A stretch of 64,000 bases of DNA from Eubacteriales bacterium (GCA_030532185.1 JAUNLO010000003.1:1-64000), one strand, 5' to 3'; numbered from the stretch's first letter, positions 17,402 through 26,819 are shown. Notes: generated by a model from the letters alone, not told the origin. A program made the numbers and translations.

Positions 17402-17483
17402 ATATGCGTTAATATTTAGATTAGACAAACATTATATTTAGAGTGGATAGGCATTATCATTTAGAGTAGATAAGAATTGTCAT
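17371..17483. repeat. 22-23 bp tandem repeat starting in the 3' end of pepV
   Basis: Five degenerate head-to-tail units are visible: 17371-17392 (coding), 17393-17414 (contains the stop codon), 17416-17437, 17438-17460 and 17461-17483. Units 2-5 start with TTAGA and end in ATTATAT/ATTATCAT/ATTGTCAT-like sequence. The array begins inside the pepV coding sequence and fills most of the spacer before dsdA. Confidence 0.7.
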
Positions 17484-17551
17484 TTAAGAAAATAACACTT
17501 AAAGGCTAGCTTTCCTGTTTATAATTAGTTACCACTTAAGCGAGGTGACTA

Positions 17552-19180
17552 ATGATGATTTTGCCTTCCGACTTGAAACTTGCCCATTTACCAGGACAAA
17601 AAGACCCTCTCTTGGCCCTGGTAGAGGGAGAGGAGCAGTTCTATCTCAACCCCCAACGCCTGGAAATGGCCAGAGGCCAAGAGGTAGCCAAAGGCCGAGA
17701 TTTAGCCCAACGCCAAGAATTAGCCAATGGCCGAGATTTAGGCAAAGGTAAAATGGCTAGGCCGAGTTTACTTTCAGAGGAAGACCGCCAGCACTATCTG
17801 GCGGAAATGGAGGCGGCTGCAGCCCGCCTGGACCGCTTTGCCCCCTATTTTGCCGCTACTTATCCCGAGACCATGGCCAGTCAAGGCCTGATTGAGTCAC
17901 CCCTGCTGAGCCTACCCAAATTGCAGGCTTATTATGAAAGTCATACGGGCCAGCAGTTGCAGGGGCAGCTCCTCCTCAAGCAGGACAGTGAACTGCCCAT
18001 TTCGGGTTCCATCAAGGCTAGGGGCGGCATCTACCATGTCCTCTGCCTAGTGGAGGAAATCCTGGGCCGGGAGTTGGACCCGGAGGCTGCCTGCGAGGAA
18101 GCGGCGGGAGCACCAGTAGCTGCCAGCTCTGAGTTCACCCAAGTTACAGCCAACTCCCTGGCAGCTAAAGTAGCCGCCTCCTCTGAGCCAGCGGGGACTG
18201 TCCTGCCTCCCCATAGGCCCCAGGGGCAGCCCCGAGCCCTTCGCGACTTAGACTATAGTCAGCTTAATAAGCCTCGCTTCCGGGAAATCTTGAGCAAGTA
18301 TCAAATCGTAGTATCTTCTACCGGCAACCTGGGCCTCTCCATTGGGATTGCCTCGGCCAAATTCGGCTTCAAGGTTTATGTCTATATGTCTCAGGACGCC
18401 CGGGAGTGGAAAAAAGAGCTCCTGCGTGAGGTGGGAGCCGAAGTGGTAGAGGTGGAAGGCGATTATGGGCAAGCCGTGCAGCTGGGTCGGGCCTTTGCTG
18501 CCTCCAGCCCCCACACCTACTTCATAGATGACGAGCGGTCCGAAGAACTCTTTTGGGGCTATTCCGTGGCGGCCCTCCGCCTCAAAGACCAACTGGAAGA
18601 ATTGAATATTCAGGTGGATGAAGACCATCCCCTCTTTGTCTACCTGCCCTGTGGGGTAGGTGGTGGACCCGGTGGTATCTGCATGGGCCTAGAACTAGTC
18701 TTTGGCCGGGCAGCCCATTGTTTCTTTGGCGAGCCTGTACAGGTGCCCTGCGCCCTCTTAGGCTTTGCCTCCGGCCTTTTGGACCAGATATCAACCCAGG
18801 ACCTAGGCTTGGTCAACGAAACCTTGGCGGATGGTCTGGCCGTCAGCCGGCTTTCTCCCCTAGTGGGCCAACGCTGTCAAGATCTGGTAGCCGGTTGCTA
18901 TACCGTGCTGGACCAGCGTGACCTGGATATGCTGAAGTTGCTTTGGCAACAAGAGAGTATTTTCATGGAACCGAGCTCTCAGGTCGCCCTCCTGGGTCCC
19001 CATATCTTCCAGCAGACCGGAGCTTTTGACCTCTACCTGCAAGAGCTGGGCCTGGAGGTAAATTCTGATAAGATTACCCACTTGGCCTGGGGTACGGGCG
19101 GAGCCATGGTACCCGGCCCGGATCGGGAAGTCTTCCTGGCAGCCGGGACCGCCCATAGAGCTTTTACCCCGTCCTACTAG
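17552..19180 (+). CDS. dsdA: D-serine ammonia-lyase (D-serine dehydratase)
   Basis: A 542-residue PLP enzyme that converts D-serine to pyruvate and ammonia. LPISGSIKARGGIYHVL holds the PLP Lys (about Lys155). STGNLGLSIGIASA, YLPCGVGGGPGGI, DQIST and GLAVSRLSP match the DsdA family closely. The family is usually about 440 residues; the extra length comes from hexapeptide repeats in residues about 40-69 and an Ala/Ser/Pro-rich insert of about 55-60 residues after the PLP Lys region (DNA about 18085-18235). GAGGTG lies upstream. ATG 17555 is spaced as well as 17552, so the true start may be one codon later. A TATAAT -10 element is seen at 17520-17525 without a good -35. Confidence 0.92.
   Translation: MMILPSDLKLAHLPGQKDPLLALVEGEEQFYLNPQRLEMARGQEVAKGRDLAQRQELANGRDLGKGKMARPSLLSEEDRQHYLAEMEAAAARLDRFAPYFAATYPETMASQGLIESPLLSLPKLQAYYESHTGQQLQGQLLLKQDSELPISGSIKARGGIYHVLCLVEEILGRELDPEAACEEAAGAPVAASSEFTQVTANSLAAKVAASSEPAGTVLPPHRPQGQPRALRDLDYSQLNKPRFREILSKYQIVVSSTGNLGLSIGIASAKFGFKVYVYMSQDAREWKKELLREVGAEVVEVEGDYGQAVQLGRAFAASSPHTYFIDDERSEELFWGYSVAALRLKDQLEELNIQVDEDHPLFVYLPCGVGGGPGGICMGLELVFGRAAHCFFGEPVQVPCALLGFASGLLDQISTQDLGLVNETLADGLAVSRLSPLVGQRCQDLVAGCYTVLDQRDLDMLKLLWQQESIFMEPSSQVALLGPHIFQQTGAFDLYLQELGLEVNSDKITHLAWGTGGAMVPGPDREVFLAAGTAHRAFTPSY
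17669..17758 (+). repeat. In-frame 18-bp tandem repeat (hexapeptide repeat) in dsdA
   Basis: Five consecutive 18-base units start at 17669, 17687, 17705, 17723 and 17741. The two best preserved are GCCAAAGGCCGAGATTTA and GCCAATGGCCGAGATTTA. They encode ARGQEV, AKGRDL, AQRQEL, ANGRDL and the degenerate GKGKMA. Reading frame is kept throughout. Confidence 0.85.
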
Positions 19181-19238
19181 GGTAGCTGTTATACTTAGCT
19201 TGTTTACTTTGAGTTTTACCGATAATTTGGAGGTGTTT

Positions 19239-20702
19239 ATGCAAGTAAGCTTAGAAAAACTATCCCCCCGTACTAATGATTGGCCGGTCAAGGTCCTGAT
19301 TCGTAAGCAGGAAGAAGCTTGGCCCCAGGAATTTTCGGACTTCGGTCTTCTTTTCCAAGAGGAAGAGGACAAGGAGGGCAGTCGCTTGCTCCGTCAGGCT
19401 CGGGACTCCCAGCTGGCAGAACTCCTGGTTCTGACTATCAAGGCTGAGGCTTCTATCTATGACCTGCAAAAATCCTTTAAGGATTTGGCAGCTAAGCTGG
19501 AAGAATTCTCGGAGAAAGCAATCGCCGTCTGGCTGAGCCCCAGCTTCAGTGATCAGGAATTTACGCAAATTGCTCGTAGCCTGATCCTTCTGGACAACAA
19601 GTTTACCGACCACATTAAATCTGGATATAAAAACACCCTGACCGCAGAGGATAAGGAAGAGGAAGACCAGGCTAAGCAAGTGGCCCTTCTCACTGATAGA
19701 CCAGGGGCCGCCGACCTCCTCCACGAGGCAGAAAGCTTGGCCCAGGCTACGGCTCTGGCCCGCCGCTTGGTCAATGAACCAGCTAACATTATGACACCCC
19801 GGCAACTAGCCCAAGAAGCCCAAGAGCTGGCCGCAGAGACCGGCTTTGAAGTCCAGGTCTTGGGTGAAAAAGCCATCCGTGAGCTCGGTATGGAAGCCTA
19901 CTGGAGTGTAGCCAAGGGCTCTGCAGAGGAACCCCACTTTATTATCATGCGTTACATGAATAATCCCGAGAGTAAAGAAATCCTGGCCCTAGTGGGTAAG
20001 GGACTTTGCTACGACTCAGGTGGCTATGATCTCAAGCCTGGCAGTGGTATGAGACTCATGAATTCTGACATGGCCGGTTCCGCAGCTGTTATCGCCGCCA
20101 TGGGAGCCCTGGCCCGTGAGCAGGCTAAGGTTAATGTCGTAGCTTTAGTGGCCGCCTGTGAAAATATGGTTTCGGGTAACGCCTTCCATAACGGTGACAT
20201 CATTGGCTCTCTGGCCGGCAAGTCCATAGAGATTATGTCTACGGATGCCGAAGGCCGGCTGACTCTGGCCGATGCCGTAACCTATGCCTGGCAGAAAGAG
20301 AAAGCCACGGCTATTGTGGATATTGCCACCCTGACAGGGGCTGTCATCACGGCTTTAGGCGACCATGTAACCGGGTCTATCTCGGACTCGGAAGAACTTT
20401 GGCAGGCTGCCGCCAAGGCCTCCCAACTCTCCGGTGACAAGGTCTGGCGTCTGCCCATCGATGAAGATTACGAGGCTAAGAATAAATCAGAACGTGCAGA
20501 CATCAAGAATGGTGGCATCCGGGGTGGCGGCTCTATCACAGCTGGCCTCTTTGTCCGGGCCTTTGCCAATGCCACTCCCTTCCTCCACTTAGATATAGCT
20601 GGTACCTCTTACAATGAGTCCGGTAGCGACCGGGCACCCAAGGGGGCCAGTGGGGTAGGGGCCGACCTCCTCTACTATCTGAGCAAGGAATTTTTTGCTT
20701 AG
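19239..20702 (+). CDS. pepA: Leucyl aminopeptidase (M17)
   Basis: A 487-residue M17 cytosol aminopeptidase. Active-site motifs are all present: VGKGLCYDSGGYDLKPG (metal Lys and Asp, plus catalytic Lys), MNSDMAGSAAV (metal Asp), and STDAEGRLTLADA (metal Asp and Glu, plus Arg). Residues 1-160 form the variable N-domain. The ATG at 19239 is preferred because GGAGG lies five bases upstream; the longer TTG reading from 19200 has no site. It removes N-terminal residues from peptides in the cytoplasm, consistent with the peptide importer upstream. A strong terminator follows. Confidence 0.92.
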   Translation: MQVSLEKLSPRTNDWPVKVLIRKQEEAWPQEFSDFGLLFQEEEDKEGSRLLRQARDSQLAELLVLTIKAEASIYDLQKSFKDLAAKLEEFSEKAIAVWLSPSFSDQEFTQIARSLILLDNKFTDHIKSGYKNTLTAEDKEEEDQAKQVALLTDRPGAADLLHEAESLAQATALARRLVNEPANIMTPRQLAQEAQELAAETGFEVQVLGEKAIRELGMEAYWSVAKGSAEEPHFIIMRYMNNPESKEILALVGKGLCYDSGGYDLKPGSGMRLMNSDMAGSAAVIAAMGALAREQAKVNVVALVAACENMVSGNAFHNGDIIGSLAGKSIEIMSTDAEGRLTLADAVTYAWQKEKATAIVDIATLTGAVITALGDHVTGSISDSEELWQAAAKASQLSGDKVWRLPIDEDYEAKNKSERADIKNGGIRGGGSITAGLFVRAFANATPFLHLDIAGTSYNESGSDRAPKGASGVGADLLYYLSKEFFA

Positions 20703-20798
20703 TAAGTGGCCCACAGCTTGAGTCAGCTTAAGTGCGGGAAGCAAGGAAGCTGCATTTAAAGTTTCAGCTTCCCTAAGTTCCCCAGATAATGTATAACA

Positions 20799-20839
20799 GG
20801 GTGTCTCATGCACTTTTGTGCAGTGAGACACCCTTTTTT
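20799..20839 (+). terminator. Rho-independent terminator after pepA
   Basis: GGGTGTCTCA (20799-20808) pairs with TGAGACACCC (20824-20833), with an inner TGCAC/GTGCA stem, followed by TTTTTT. It lies about 100 bases after pepA. It also falls in the spacer beyond the end of the convergent DUF1461 gene. Confidence 0.9.
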
Positions 20840-20961
20840 CTACTCCAACTTCCTCCTGTAGAGCAGTGACATGATTTTAGGTCTAGATGCAGCTTGCCGA
20901 GTCTATAACCCTCAGTAACTTGTTAAAGGAAATGAATTTGAGAAATCCCATACAGCAGAAG

Positions 20962-21642
20962 CTATTTCTTCTCTTCTGTACGCTTCTGCTTGTCACCCTT
21001 GGACTTCAGCAGCTGATAGAGAGCTATGCTCAAAAGGCAAAGCAGCAGCAGGACCAGCAAAATGAGGAAGGCCATGGTCTGGAAAAATTCCTGGGGCAAG
21101 TAGTTGATGATGGGGTCCTGGGTAGGGTCAAAAATCCAGTAGTCATTACGGAAAACCAGCTGGTGAAAAAGGGTAAAGGCCCGGGAAAAATCTACCAGCA
21201 TGAGGAGGGCTAGGAGGGCAGGGATTAGGAGGGCCCCCAGAGGGCCCCACAAGAGAGGGCTGTGAATTTTCATTTGGTGTAAATAAGTTAAGGTCAAGAG
21301 GCAGAGGGGGAGGGAAGCTAGGGTCAACTTTAAGATGGCCTGAAAGACGGCTCTTACCTCGGCAAAATGTTGGCGGCCTTGGGGTGACATGGGCAGGCTC
21401 TGGAATTCCAGTTGGCCGACCTGGCCAGGATTTAGCCCGTAATTTATCATCCTGCAGTAATTTTCCAGGATGCGGTCTTCCCCCAAGTCCTGGGGGTCTT
21501 GAGCGGCCAGGGCCGGCAGATAGGCCTGGTAGGTCCAGGTCTGCAGGCTGGTGAGACTAATGGCCGTACCCCAGAGGAGGACCATGAGGCTGAGGCTGGC
21601 CAGGATTTTACTGAGACTGGTAAGAGCTTTGCGCGAAAACAT
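20962..21642 (-). CDS. DUF1461 / TIGR01906-type integral membrane protein
   Basis: A 226-residue membrane protein of unknown function. It has an N-terminal membrane segment (about residues 10-35), an extracellular loop of about 70 residues, and three more hydrophobic segments. The diagnostic feature is FHQLVFRNDYWIFDPTQDP, then IINYLPQEFF just before the last membrane segment, which matches the DUF1461 (TIGR01906) conserved block. The ATG at 21642 has AGG six bases upstream; a 12-codon longer TTG start has no ribosome binding site. It is transcribed divergently from clpB, with a CIRCE element 49 bases upstream, so HrcA might also affect it. Confidence 0.8.
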   Translation of the reverse strand: MFSRKALTSLSKILASLSLMVLLWGTAISLTSLQTWTYQAYLPALAAQDPQDLGEDRILENYCRMINYGLNPGQVGQLEFQSLPMSPQGRQHFAEVRAVFQAILKLTLASLPLCLLTLTYLHQMKIHSPLLWGPLGALLIPALLALLMLVDFSRAFTLFHQLVFRNDYWIFDPTQDPIINYLPQEFFQTMAFLILLVLLLLCLLSIALYQLLKSKGDKQKRTEEKK

Positions 21643-21681
21643 TTTATACCTATATTTCTTAACTTCAGTGTAAGTCAACTT

Positions 21682-21717
21682 TTGCGCGATTTAGCACTCT
21701 TTGCTTATGAGTGCTAA
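21682..21717 (+). promoter_or_regulatory. CIRCE element (HrcA operator) and overlapping promoter of clpB
   Basis: TTAGCACTC (21691-21699), nine bases, then GAGTGCTAA (21709-21717): a perfect CIRCE inverted repeat, the binding site of the heat-shock repressor HrcA. A promoter candidate, TTGCGC (21682-21687), 18 bases, TATGAG (21706-21711), overlaps it, so HrcA binding would block initiation. The element lies in the divergent spacer, about 187 bases before the clpB ATG, and leaves a long 5' leader that contains two copies of CTTTAGCAAGGC. Confidence 0.95.
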
Positions 21718-21903
21718 ATAGTTTAGACTTAAGTCATAAAACTTCACAAGACGCAGCCCGGACTTCACGATTGAAGAGGGCCAAAGTCTTAGAATAGTTT
21801 TATCAATTAGTTTACACAGGGGAAGTTTTTAGTAAAGCGCAAGCAGGTCTTTAGCAAGGCTGCAATTGCCCTTTAGCAAGGCACATCCCCAGGAGGTTAA
21901 TAG

Positions 21904-24486
21904 ATGAATTTAGATAGATTTGATCCCACAGCCTTGGAGGTCGTAGAAAATGCACAAAATATGGCTATTAAGGCAGGTAACCCTGAACTGGGCGATCTGC
22001 ACTTGCACCTAGCCCTCATTGCCGATGAAAAGAGTGTAGTGGTACGAGTGCTCCAAAGGCTAGGTGTAGACTGGGAAGCCTACCGATCTGCCGTGACCGC
22101 CAAACTAGGCGACCTGCCTAGCCAAGACGGCAATAGTTCCACATACCCGTCCACCATCTTGCAGCGAATTTTGCTCAAGGCCGAAGACCAGTTACAAGAC
22201 CAGGCCGGTAAAATTCTACCCACCCATTTGTACCTGGCCCTCTTAGAAGAAAAGAACTCCGACTCCGGGCAAATTTTGCGTAGCTTCCGCATCAACCGAC
22301 AAAACTTTGTGGCTGGCTTGGAGAGCTTCCGTGAGGACCAGAAAAATCAAACGGGCCTTTCTGAGGAGCAAGCTGAGGTCCTGGCCAATTTCGGTCGTGA
22401 CCTGACCGAAGAAGCCAAGCAGGGCAAGATTGACCCGGTGATTGGCCGGGATGAGGAGATTCGTGACTCCATCCGTATCCTCTCCCGTCGTAAGAAGAAT
22501 AACCCCGTCCTCATTGGGGAACCGGGAGTAGGTAAGACAGCCATAGTTGAAGGCTTGGCCCAACGCATTGTGAAAAACGATGTGCCGGAACCCCTGCAGG
22601 GCAAGCGCATTTGGTCCCTGGACCTGGGGGCCCTGGTGGCCGGTGCTAAATATCGGGGTGAATTTGAAGACAGGCTGAAAAAGGTCTTGTCTGCTATCCA
22701 GCAATCCTATGGGGAAATCATCCTCTTCATTGACGAGATTCATACCATCGTGGGCGCAGGTAAGGCGGAGGGGTCTTTGGATGCCTCTAATATGATGAAG
22801 CCCATGCTGGCGCGGGGTGAAATCAAGGTAATCGGTGCCACCACCCTCAATGAGTACCGGGAATCCATTGAAAAGGATGGAGCCCTGGAGCGGCGTTTCC
22901 AGAGGGTCTTAGTCCAGGAGCCCAATGTGGAAGATACGATTTCTATCTTACGGGGGATTAAGGAGAAATACGAAATCCACCACGGTATCCGTATTTCCGA
23001 TAATGCAGTCCTGGCCTGTGCCAAGCTTTCCGACCGTTATATTACCGACCGCTTCTTGCCCGACAAGGCCATTGACCTCATGGATGAGGCCTGTGCCATG
23101 GTCCGTACAGAGATTGATACGATGCCGGAGGCTCTGGACGAAATGCGCCGGCGCATTCTCCAGCTACAAATTGAAATTACTGCCCTTAAAAAAGAGGAAG
23201 ATGCTGCTTCCCAGACTCGCTTAGCCCAGATGGAAGAAGACCGGGCCAAGCTACAGGCGGACTTTGACCGCCAGTTCGCGGAGTGGGAGGCAGACAAGAA
23301 AAATATCGATTTGGTGAAAGACCTCAAGGCAGAAATCGATGAGGTAAAAAATGAGATGGCCGAAGCTGAGCGAGCCTACGACTTTGAAAGACTTTCGGAG
23401 CTTAAGTACAAGCGTTTAGCCCAGCTGGAAGCTGACCTGGCTGCGGCCAACGCCAAGGCGGCCGCAGACGAGGGTGGTCTCAAGGAAGAAGTGGATGAAG
23501 AAGATATTGCCGAAGTAGTCTCCAAGTGGACGGGCATTCCGGTAGCCAAGCTCCAGGCCTCAGAGAGGGAGAAGGTGCTCAGCCTGCCCCAGATCCTCCA
23601 CCAGAGGGTAGTGGGCCAAGACCAGGCAGTCCAAGCTATTGCGGATGCCATTATCCGGGCCCGGTCCGGTCTGAAAAATGCCCAGAAGCCCATTGGCTCC
23701 TTCATCTTCTTGGGTCCTACGGGGGTAGGTAAAACCGAATTGGCCAAGACCTTAACCCAGGTCCTCTTTGATTCAGAGAAAAACCTCATCCGCATCGACA
23801 TGTCGGAGTACATGGAAAAATTCAATGTCTCCCGCCTGATTGGTGCGGCTCCGGGTTATGTGGGATACGAAGAAGGGGGGCAGCTGACTGAACAAGTCCG
23901 CCGTAAACCCTACTCCGTCATTCTCTTTGACGAGATTGAAAAGGCTCACCCCGACGTCTTTAACATCCTCCTCCAGGTCCTGGATGACGGTCGCTTGACG
24001 GATGGGCAAGGACGGACCGTGGACTTCAAAAATACGGTGATTATTATGACCTCTAACCTGGGTTCCCAATACCTGATGGAGGGCATCGATGACCAGGGAG
24101 AAATTACCCCGGTTGCTCAAAAACAAGTCGAGGCAGAAATGCATGCCCGCTTCCGGCCTGAATTCCTTAACCGTATTGATGAAACAGTTCTCTTTAAGCC
24201 TTTGGGCCGGGAGGAAATCTCGGAGATTATTGACCTGCAAATTGCCGACCTCAACCAGCGCCTGTCCGAACAGGAGATTAGGCTTAGCCTGGCCGCAGAA
24301 GCTAAGGAACTCATTATGGAAAGGGCCTTCTCGCCTCAGTTTGGGGCTAGGGCGGTCAAACGCTATCTGGAATCCCACTTAGAAACCGCTCTGGGCAAGG
24401 CCATCCTGGAAGGCAGGGTTTTACCGGGTCAAAAGTTAGAGGTAGGAGTGGATGAACGCAAAGAGTTTAGCTTTGCTGCTCGTTAG
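21904..24486 (+). CDS. clpB: Heat-shock disaggregase ClpB
   Basis: An 860-residue Hsp100 AAA+ disaggregase that works with DnaK to recover aggregated protein in the cytoplasm. Domain order: N-domain (1-150), AAA1 with Walker A GEPGVGKT (about 204-211) and Walker [10 protein letters not shown], a charged coiled-coil middle domain (about 400-520) that separates ClpB from ClpC/ClpA, and AAA2 with GPTGVGKT (about 604-611) and [18 protein letters not shown] lies seven bases before the ATG. The perfect CIRCE element upstream predicts heat-inducible HrcA control. A terminator hairpin follows at 24626. Confidence 0.97.
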   Translation: MNLDRFDPTALEVVENAQNMAIKAGNPELGDLHLHLALIADEKSVVVRVLQRLGVDWEAYRSAVTAKLGDLPSQDGNSSTYPSTILQRILLKAEDQLQDQAGKILPTHLYLALLEEKNSDSGQILRSFRINRQNFVAGLESFREDQKNQTGLSEEQAEVLANFGRDLTEEAKQGKIDPVIGRDEEIRDSIRILSRRKKNNPVLIGEPGVGKTAIVEGLAQRIVKNDVPEPLQGKRIWSLDLGALVAGAKYRGEFEDRLKKVLSAIQQSYGEIILFIDEIHTIVGAGKAEGSLDASNMMKPMLARGEIKVIGATTLNEYRESIEKDGALERRFQRVLVQEPNVEDTISILRGIKEKYEIHHGIRISDNAVLACAKLSDRYITDRFLPDKAIDLMDEACAMVRTEIDTMPEALDEMRRRILQLQIEITALKKEEDAASQTRLAQMEEDRAKLQADFDRQFAEWEADKKNIDLVKDLKAEIDEVKNEMAEAERAYDFERLSELKYKRLAQLEADLAAANAKAAADEGGLKEEVDEEDIAEVVSKWTGIPVAKLQASEREKVLSLPQILHQRVVGQDQAVQAIADAIIRARSGLKNAQKPIGSFIFLGPTGVGKTELAKTLTQVLFDSEKNLIRIDMSEYMEKFNVSRLIGAAPGYVGYEEGGQLTEQVRRKPYSVILFDEIEKAHPDVFNILLQVLDDGRLTDGQGRTVDFKNTVIIMTSNLGSQYLMEGIDDQGEITPVAQKQVEAEMHARFRPEFLNRIDETVLFKPLGREEISEIIDLQIADLNQRLSEQEIRLSLAAEAKELIMERAFSPQFGARAVKRYLESHLETALGKAILEGRVLPGQKLEVGVDERKEFSFAAR

Positions 24487-24600
24487 AGTCTGAGAGCTAA
24501 AGTTCCTCTCGCTAGAGCCTGAGAGCTAAGGCTCGTCTAGCTAGGCCTGACAGCTAAAAGTCTGCTGGCTCCAGCCTGGATACAGAGGCTAGAGTCTGGA
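24484..24600. repeat. 29-bp degenerate tandem repeat starting at the clpB stop codon
   Basis: The unit TTAGAGTCTGAGAGCTAAAG is the start of about 29 bases repeated as CTAGAGCCTGAGAGCTAAGG, then CTAGGCCTGACAGCTAAAAG, then two shorter, more diverged copies. The first unit contains the clpB stop codon TAG. No gene is seen in 24487-24931. Confidence 0.65.
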
Positions 24601-24625
24601 GGCATAGGTAAAGCAAAATAAGTTA

Positions 24626-24650
24626 GGGGCGGTCTCGGCGGGACCGCCCC
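24626..24650 (+). terminator. Terminator-like hairpin after clpB
   Basis: GGGGCGGTC (24626-24634) pairs with GACCGCCCC (24642-24650), a 9-bp GC stem with a seven-base loop. The following sequence is only moderately T-rich. Confidence 0.65.
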
Positions 24651-24790
24651 TCAAGTATTTGTTACAAGTTAGGATAATATTTCACAATTATTCAAAAAGC
24701 GGTGGTCTTTTTGCCACAGACTAAAGGTAAGATAGCATTGTAGTCAATGAGAACTACACAGAAAACCTCTTCATACGTCTCCTCAAAACA

Positions 24791-24814
24791 GGGCCCCGCC
24801 AGCTGGCGGGGCCC
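24791..24814 (-). terminator. Terminator-like hairpin downstream of the DtxR-family gene
   Basis: GGGCCCCGCC (24791-24800) and GGCGGGGCCC (24805-24814) form a perfect 10-bp stem with an AGCT loop. On the minus strand it is followed by TGTTTTG, so it best serves the DtxR-family gene, though it could act in both directions. Nothing else convincing is seen in 24651-24931. Confidence 0.6.
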
Positions 24815-24931
24815 TTCCTCTGGTTAAAGCTTGGTGGGGGTTAGATTTTAATTGGGTTTTAGAGTTTTGTGAGATTTAGAGCTTCGTAGGGGGTAAAGCT
24901 TAAGTGGGGGCAGTGGGGCTGCTCGGTCTCC

Positions 24932-25357
24932 CTAGAGCGCGGCCTGTTTGTTTTTGAGATAGGCGGTGTAATGGTCTTGGTCATCCCACTTCATAACGGT
25001 GTTAATGTGGTCCTTCATATGCTCGAAGGTTTCCTGGGAAATAACGTGCTCTAGGCTACAGGCATCTTCAATGGCCTTTTGGGGGTCCACCCCTATGGCA
25101 ATAAAATAATTGGAAAAGAAGACATGGCGATCGTACATGCTCTGAGCTACTTTTAGCCCCTGGGGCGTGAGTTCCAAGCGTCCATCATCTCCCATGCTTA
25201 AAAAGCCCTGGTCCTGTAGGTTGTGGACGGCCCGGGAAATGGAGGGCTTAGAATAGCCCATGGCCGTGGCCAAGTCGATGGACCGTACAATCTCCTGTTC
25301 CTTGGCTAGAATGTAAAGGGTTTCTAAGTACATTTCGCCTGATTCTTGTAAGTTCAT
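24932..25357 (-). CDS. DtxR/MntR-family metal-dependent transcriptional regulator
   Basis: A 141-residue regulator, the short MntR-like size. The N-terminal winged helix (SIDLATAMGYSKPSISRAVHNL, about residues 25-46) is followed by a dimerisation/metal domain with DACSLEHVISQETFEHM, which carries the Glu/His metal ligands. It is expected to repress metal (Mn2+ or Fe2+) uptake when metal is bound. The ATG at 25357 has GAGGAG seven to eight bases upstream; a longer reading to 25399 is not supported. No metal transporter is in the window, so its targets lie elsewhere. It is divergent from hisS. Confidence 0.88.
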   Translation of the reverse strand: MNLQESGEMYLETLYILAKEQEIVRSIDLATAMGYSKPSISRAVHNLQDQGFLSMGDDGRLELTPQGLKVAQSMYDRHVFFSNYFIAIGVDPQKAIEDACSLEHVISQETFEHMKDHINTVMKWDDQDHYTAYLKNKQAAL

Positions 25358-25562
25358 ATGCGGCTCCTCATGGTATGCGGCTTGGTCTAGCCCTGGCAAA
25401 ATCTCCAGCTTTACCGGCTAACATAGCGCAGGGATTTTGCTAATTGTAGCACACACTGGCCTGGGCGATTACGGGGGCCAAGGAAGGCTAGGCAGCATAT
25501 CGCTCGGCCCGCCCCATCTGCTATACTAGGCAAATAGTTTACAAGCTTGGAGGTAAGTTTAG

Positions 25563-26819
25563 ATGAATTATGCAGCCCCGCGTGGCACCAAAGATGTGCT
25601 CCCTCAGGATAGCCAGGCCTGGCAGAAGGTGGAGGCGAAATTTCGTGAGCTGGGTCAGCGTTTTTCTTATGCAGAAATCCGCACCCCCACCTTTGAGCAA
25701 ACGGAACTTTTTGCCCGGGGGGTAGGGGATGCTACTGATGTAGTTCAGAAAGAAATGTATAACTTCGAGGACAAGGGTGGTCGTGCCATGACCCTGCGCC
25801 CAGAGGGGACAGCAGGCGTGGTCCGTGCCTACCTAGAGCACGGCCTGGCCTCTCTTCCTTCACCCCAAAAGCTTTACTATATTATCTCCGCCTTTCGCTA
25901 TGAAAAGATGCAGAAGGGCCGTTACCGGGAATTTGAACAACTAGGCTGTGAGTGCTTTGGCTCTGCGGCCCCCACGGCGGATGCCGAGCTCATCAGCCTG
26001 CTTTGGATTTTCTTTTCGGAGTTGGGCCTGACCGATATCGGCCTACAGATTAATTCCATAGGTTGTCCGGACTGCCGGCCCGCCTATTTGGACCAGCTGC
26101 GGGATTATCTAAGGCCCCGCCTGGGTGAGCTTTGCGAAGATTGTCAAAAGCGTTTTGAGACCAACCCCATGCGGATATTAGACTGCAAGCAAGAGTCTTG
26201 TCAGGCCGTAACTAAGGATGCACCCGCACCCCTGGATGCCCTGTGCCCGGCTTGTCAGGACCACTGGCAAGAATTGTTAGGCCTACTTGATGCCTTTGAA
26301 ATTCCCTATATCATTAACAAGCGTATCGTTCGGGGCCTGGACTACTATACCCGTACGGTTTTCGAATTTATTTCGGAAAATGTAGGCAGTCAGGGTACGA
26401 TTTGTGGAGGTGGCCGTTATGACGGTCTGGTGGCAGAATTAGGTGGCCAAGATACCCCTGCTGTAGGTTTCGCCCTGGGGGTTGAACGTCTGCTCTTAGA
26501 ATTGGAGGCCCAGGACCTCCTGCCCCAGGAGGATAGGCAACCTGACATCTTTGTGGCTTCCTTTCCTGCCTTCCGGGATCAGGCTGCTGCCTTTACCTAC
26601 CGGCTAAGGGCGGCAGGTATTCACGCCGAATCTGATATTCTGGGCCGGTCCTTTAAGGCCCAGATGAAACACGCTAACCGGACCGGGGCCCGCTATCTCA
26701 TGGTCTTTGGGGAAGAGGAGGCCGCTCGCCTCAATGCCAAGCTGAAGCGCATGTCAGACGGGGCAGAACTAGAGATGAGTTTTGACGAACTGGTCCAGTT
26801 CTTGCTGCAAAAGGCCTAG
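25563..26819 (+). CDS. hisS: Histidyl-tRNA synthetase
   Basis: A 418-residue class II synthetase that charges tRNA-His. It starts PRGTKDVLP, the typical HisRS N-terminus. Motif 2 is visible as FRYEKMQKGRYREFEQLGCE, histidine A motif as RIVRGLDYYTRTVFEF, and GGGRYDGL followed by GFALGVERL is motif 3. A C-terminal anticodon-binding domain follows (about residues 320-418). GGAGG lies nine bases upstream. It is followed after about 210 bases by aspS, the usual Bacillota pairing. No T-box motif was found upstream. Confidence 0.97.
   Translation: MNYAAPRGTKDVLPQDSQAWQKVEAKFRELGQRFSYAEIRTPTFEQTELFARGVGDATDVVQKEMYNFEDKGGRAMTLRPEGTAGVVRAYLEHGLASLPSPQKLYYIISAFRYEKMQKGRYREFEQLGCECFGSAAPTADAELISLLWIFFSELGLTDIGLQINSIGCPDCRPAYLDQLRDYLRPRLGELCEDCQKRFETNPMRILDCKQESCQAVTKDAPAPLDALCPACQDHWQELLGLLDAFEIPYIINKRIVRGLDYYTRTVFEFISENVGSQGTICGGGRYDGLVAELGGQDTPAVGFALGVERLLLELEAQDLLPQEDRQPDIFVASFPAFRDQAAAFTYRLRAAGIHAESDILGRSFKAQMKHANRTGARYLMVFGEEEAARLNAKLKRMSDGAELEMSFDELVQFLLQKA

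Noticed and set aside
17371..17483. CRISPR array
   Set aside because: Units are contiguous and degenerate with no spacers; there are no cas genes.
18248..18628. Antisense open frame within dsdA
   Set aside because: Shadow of a strongly GC-biased coding frame.
21643..21678. TTG start giving a 12-residue longer DUF1461 protein
   Set aside because: No ribosome binding site upstream, and it would crowd the CIRCE/promoter region.
22243..24378. Several long antisense frames within clpB
   Set aside because: Explained by ClpB codon bias on the opposite strand; no start sites or motifs.
24700..24760. Terminator GTGG/CCAC with T-run between clpB and the DtxR-family gene
   Set aside because: The stem is only four base pairs with a large loop; too weak to call.
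25400..25562. T-box leader before hisS
   Set aside because: No T-box core (AGGGTGGNACCGCG-like) or specifier structure is present.
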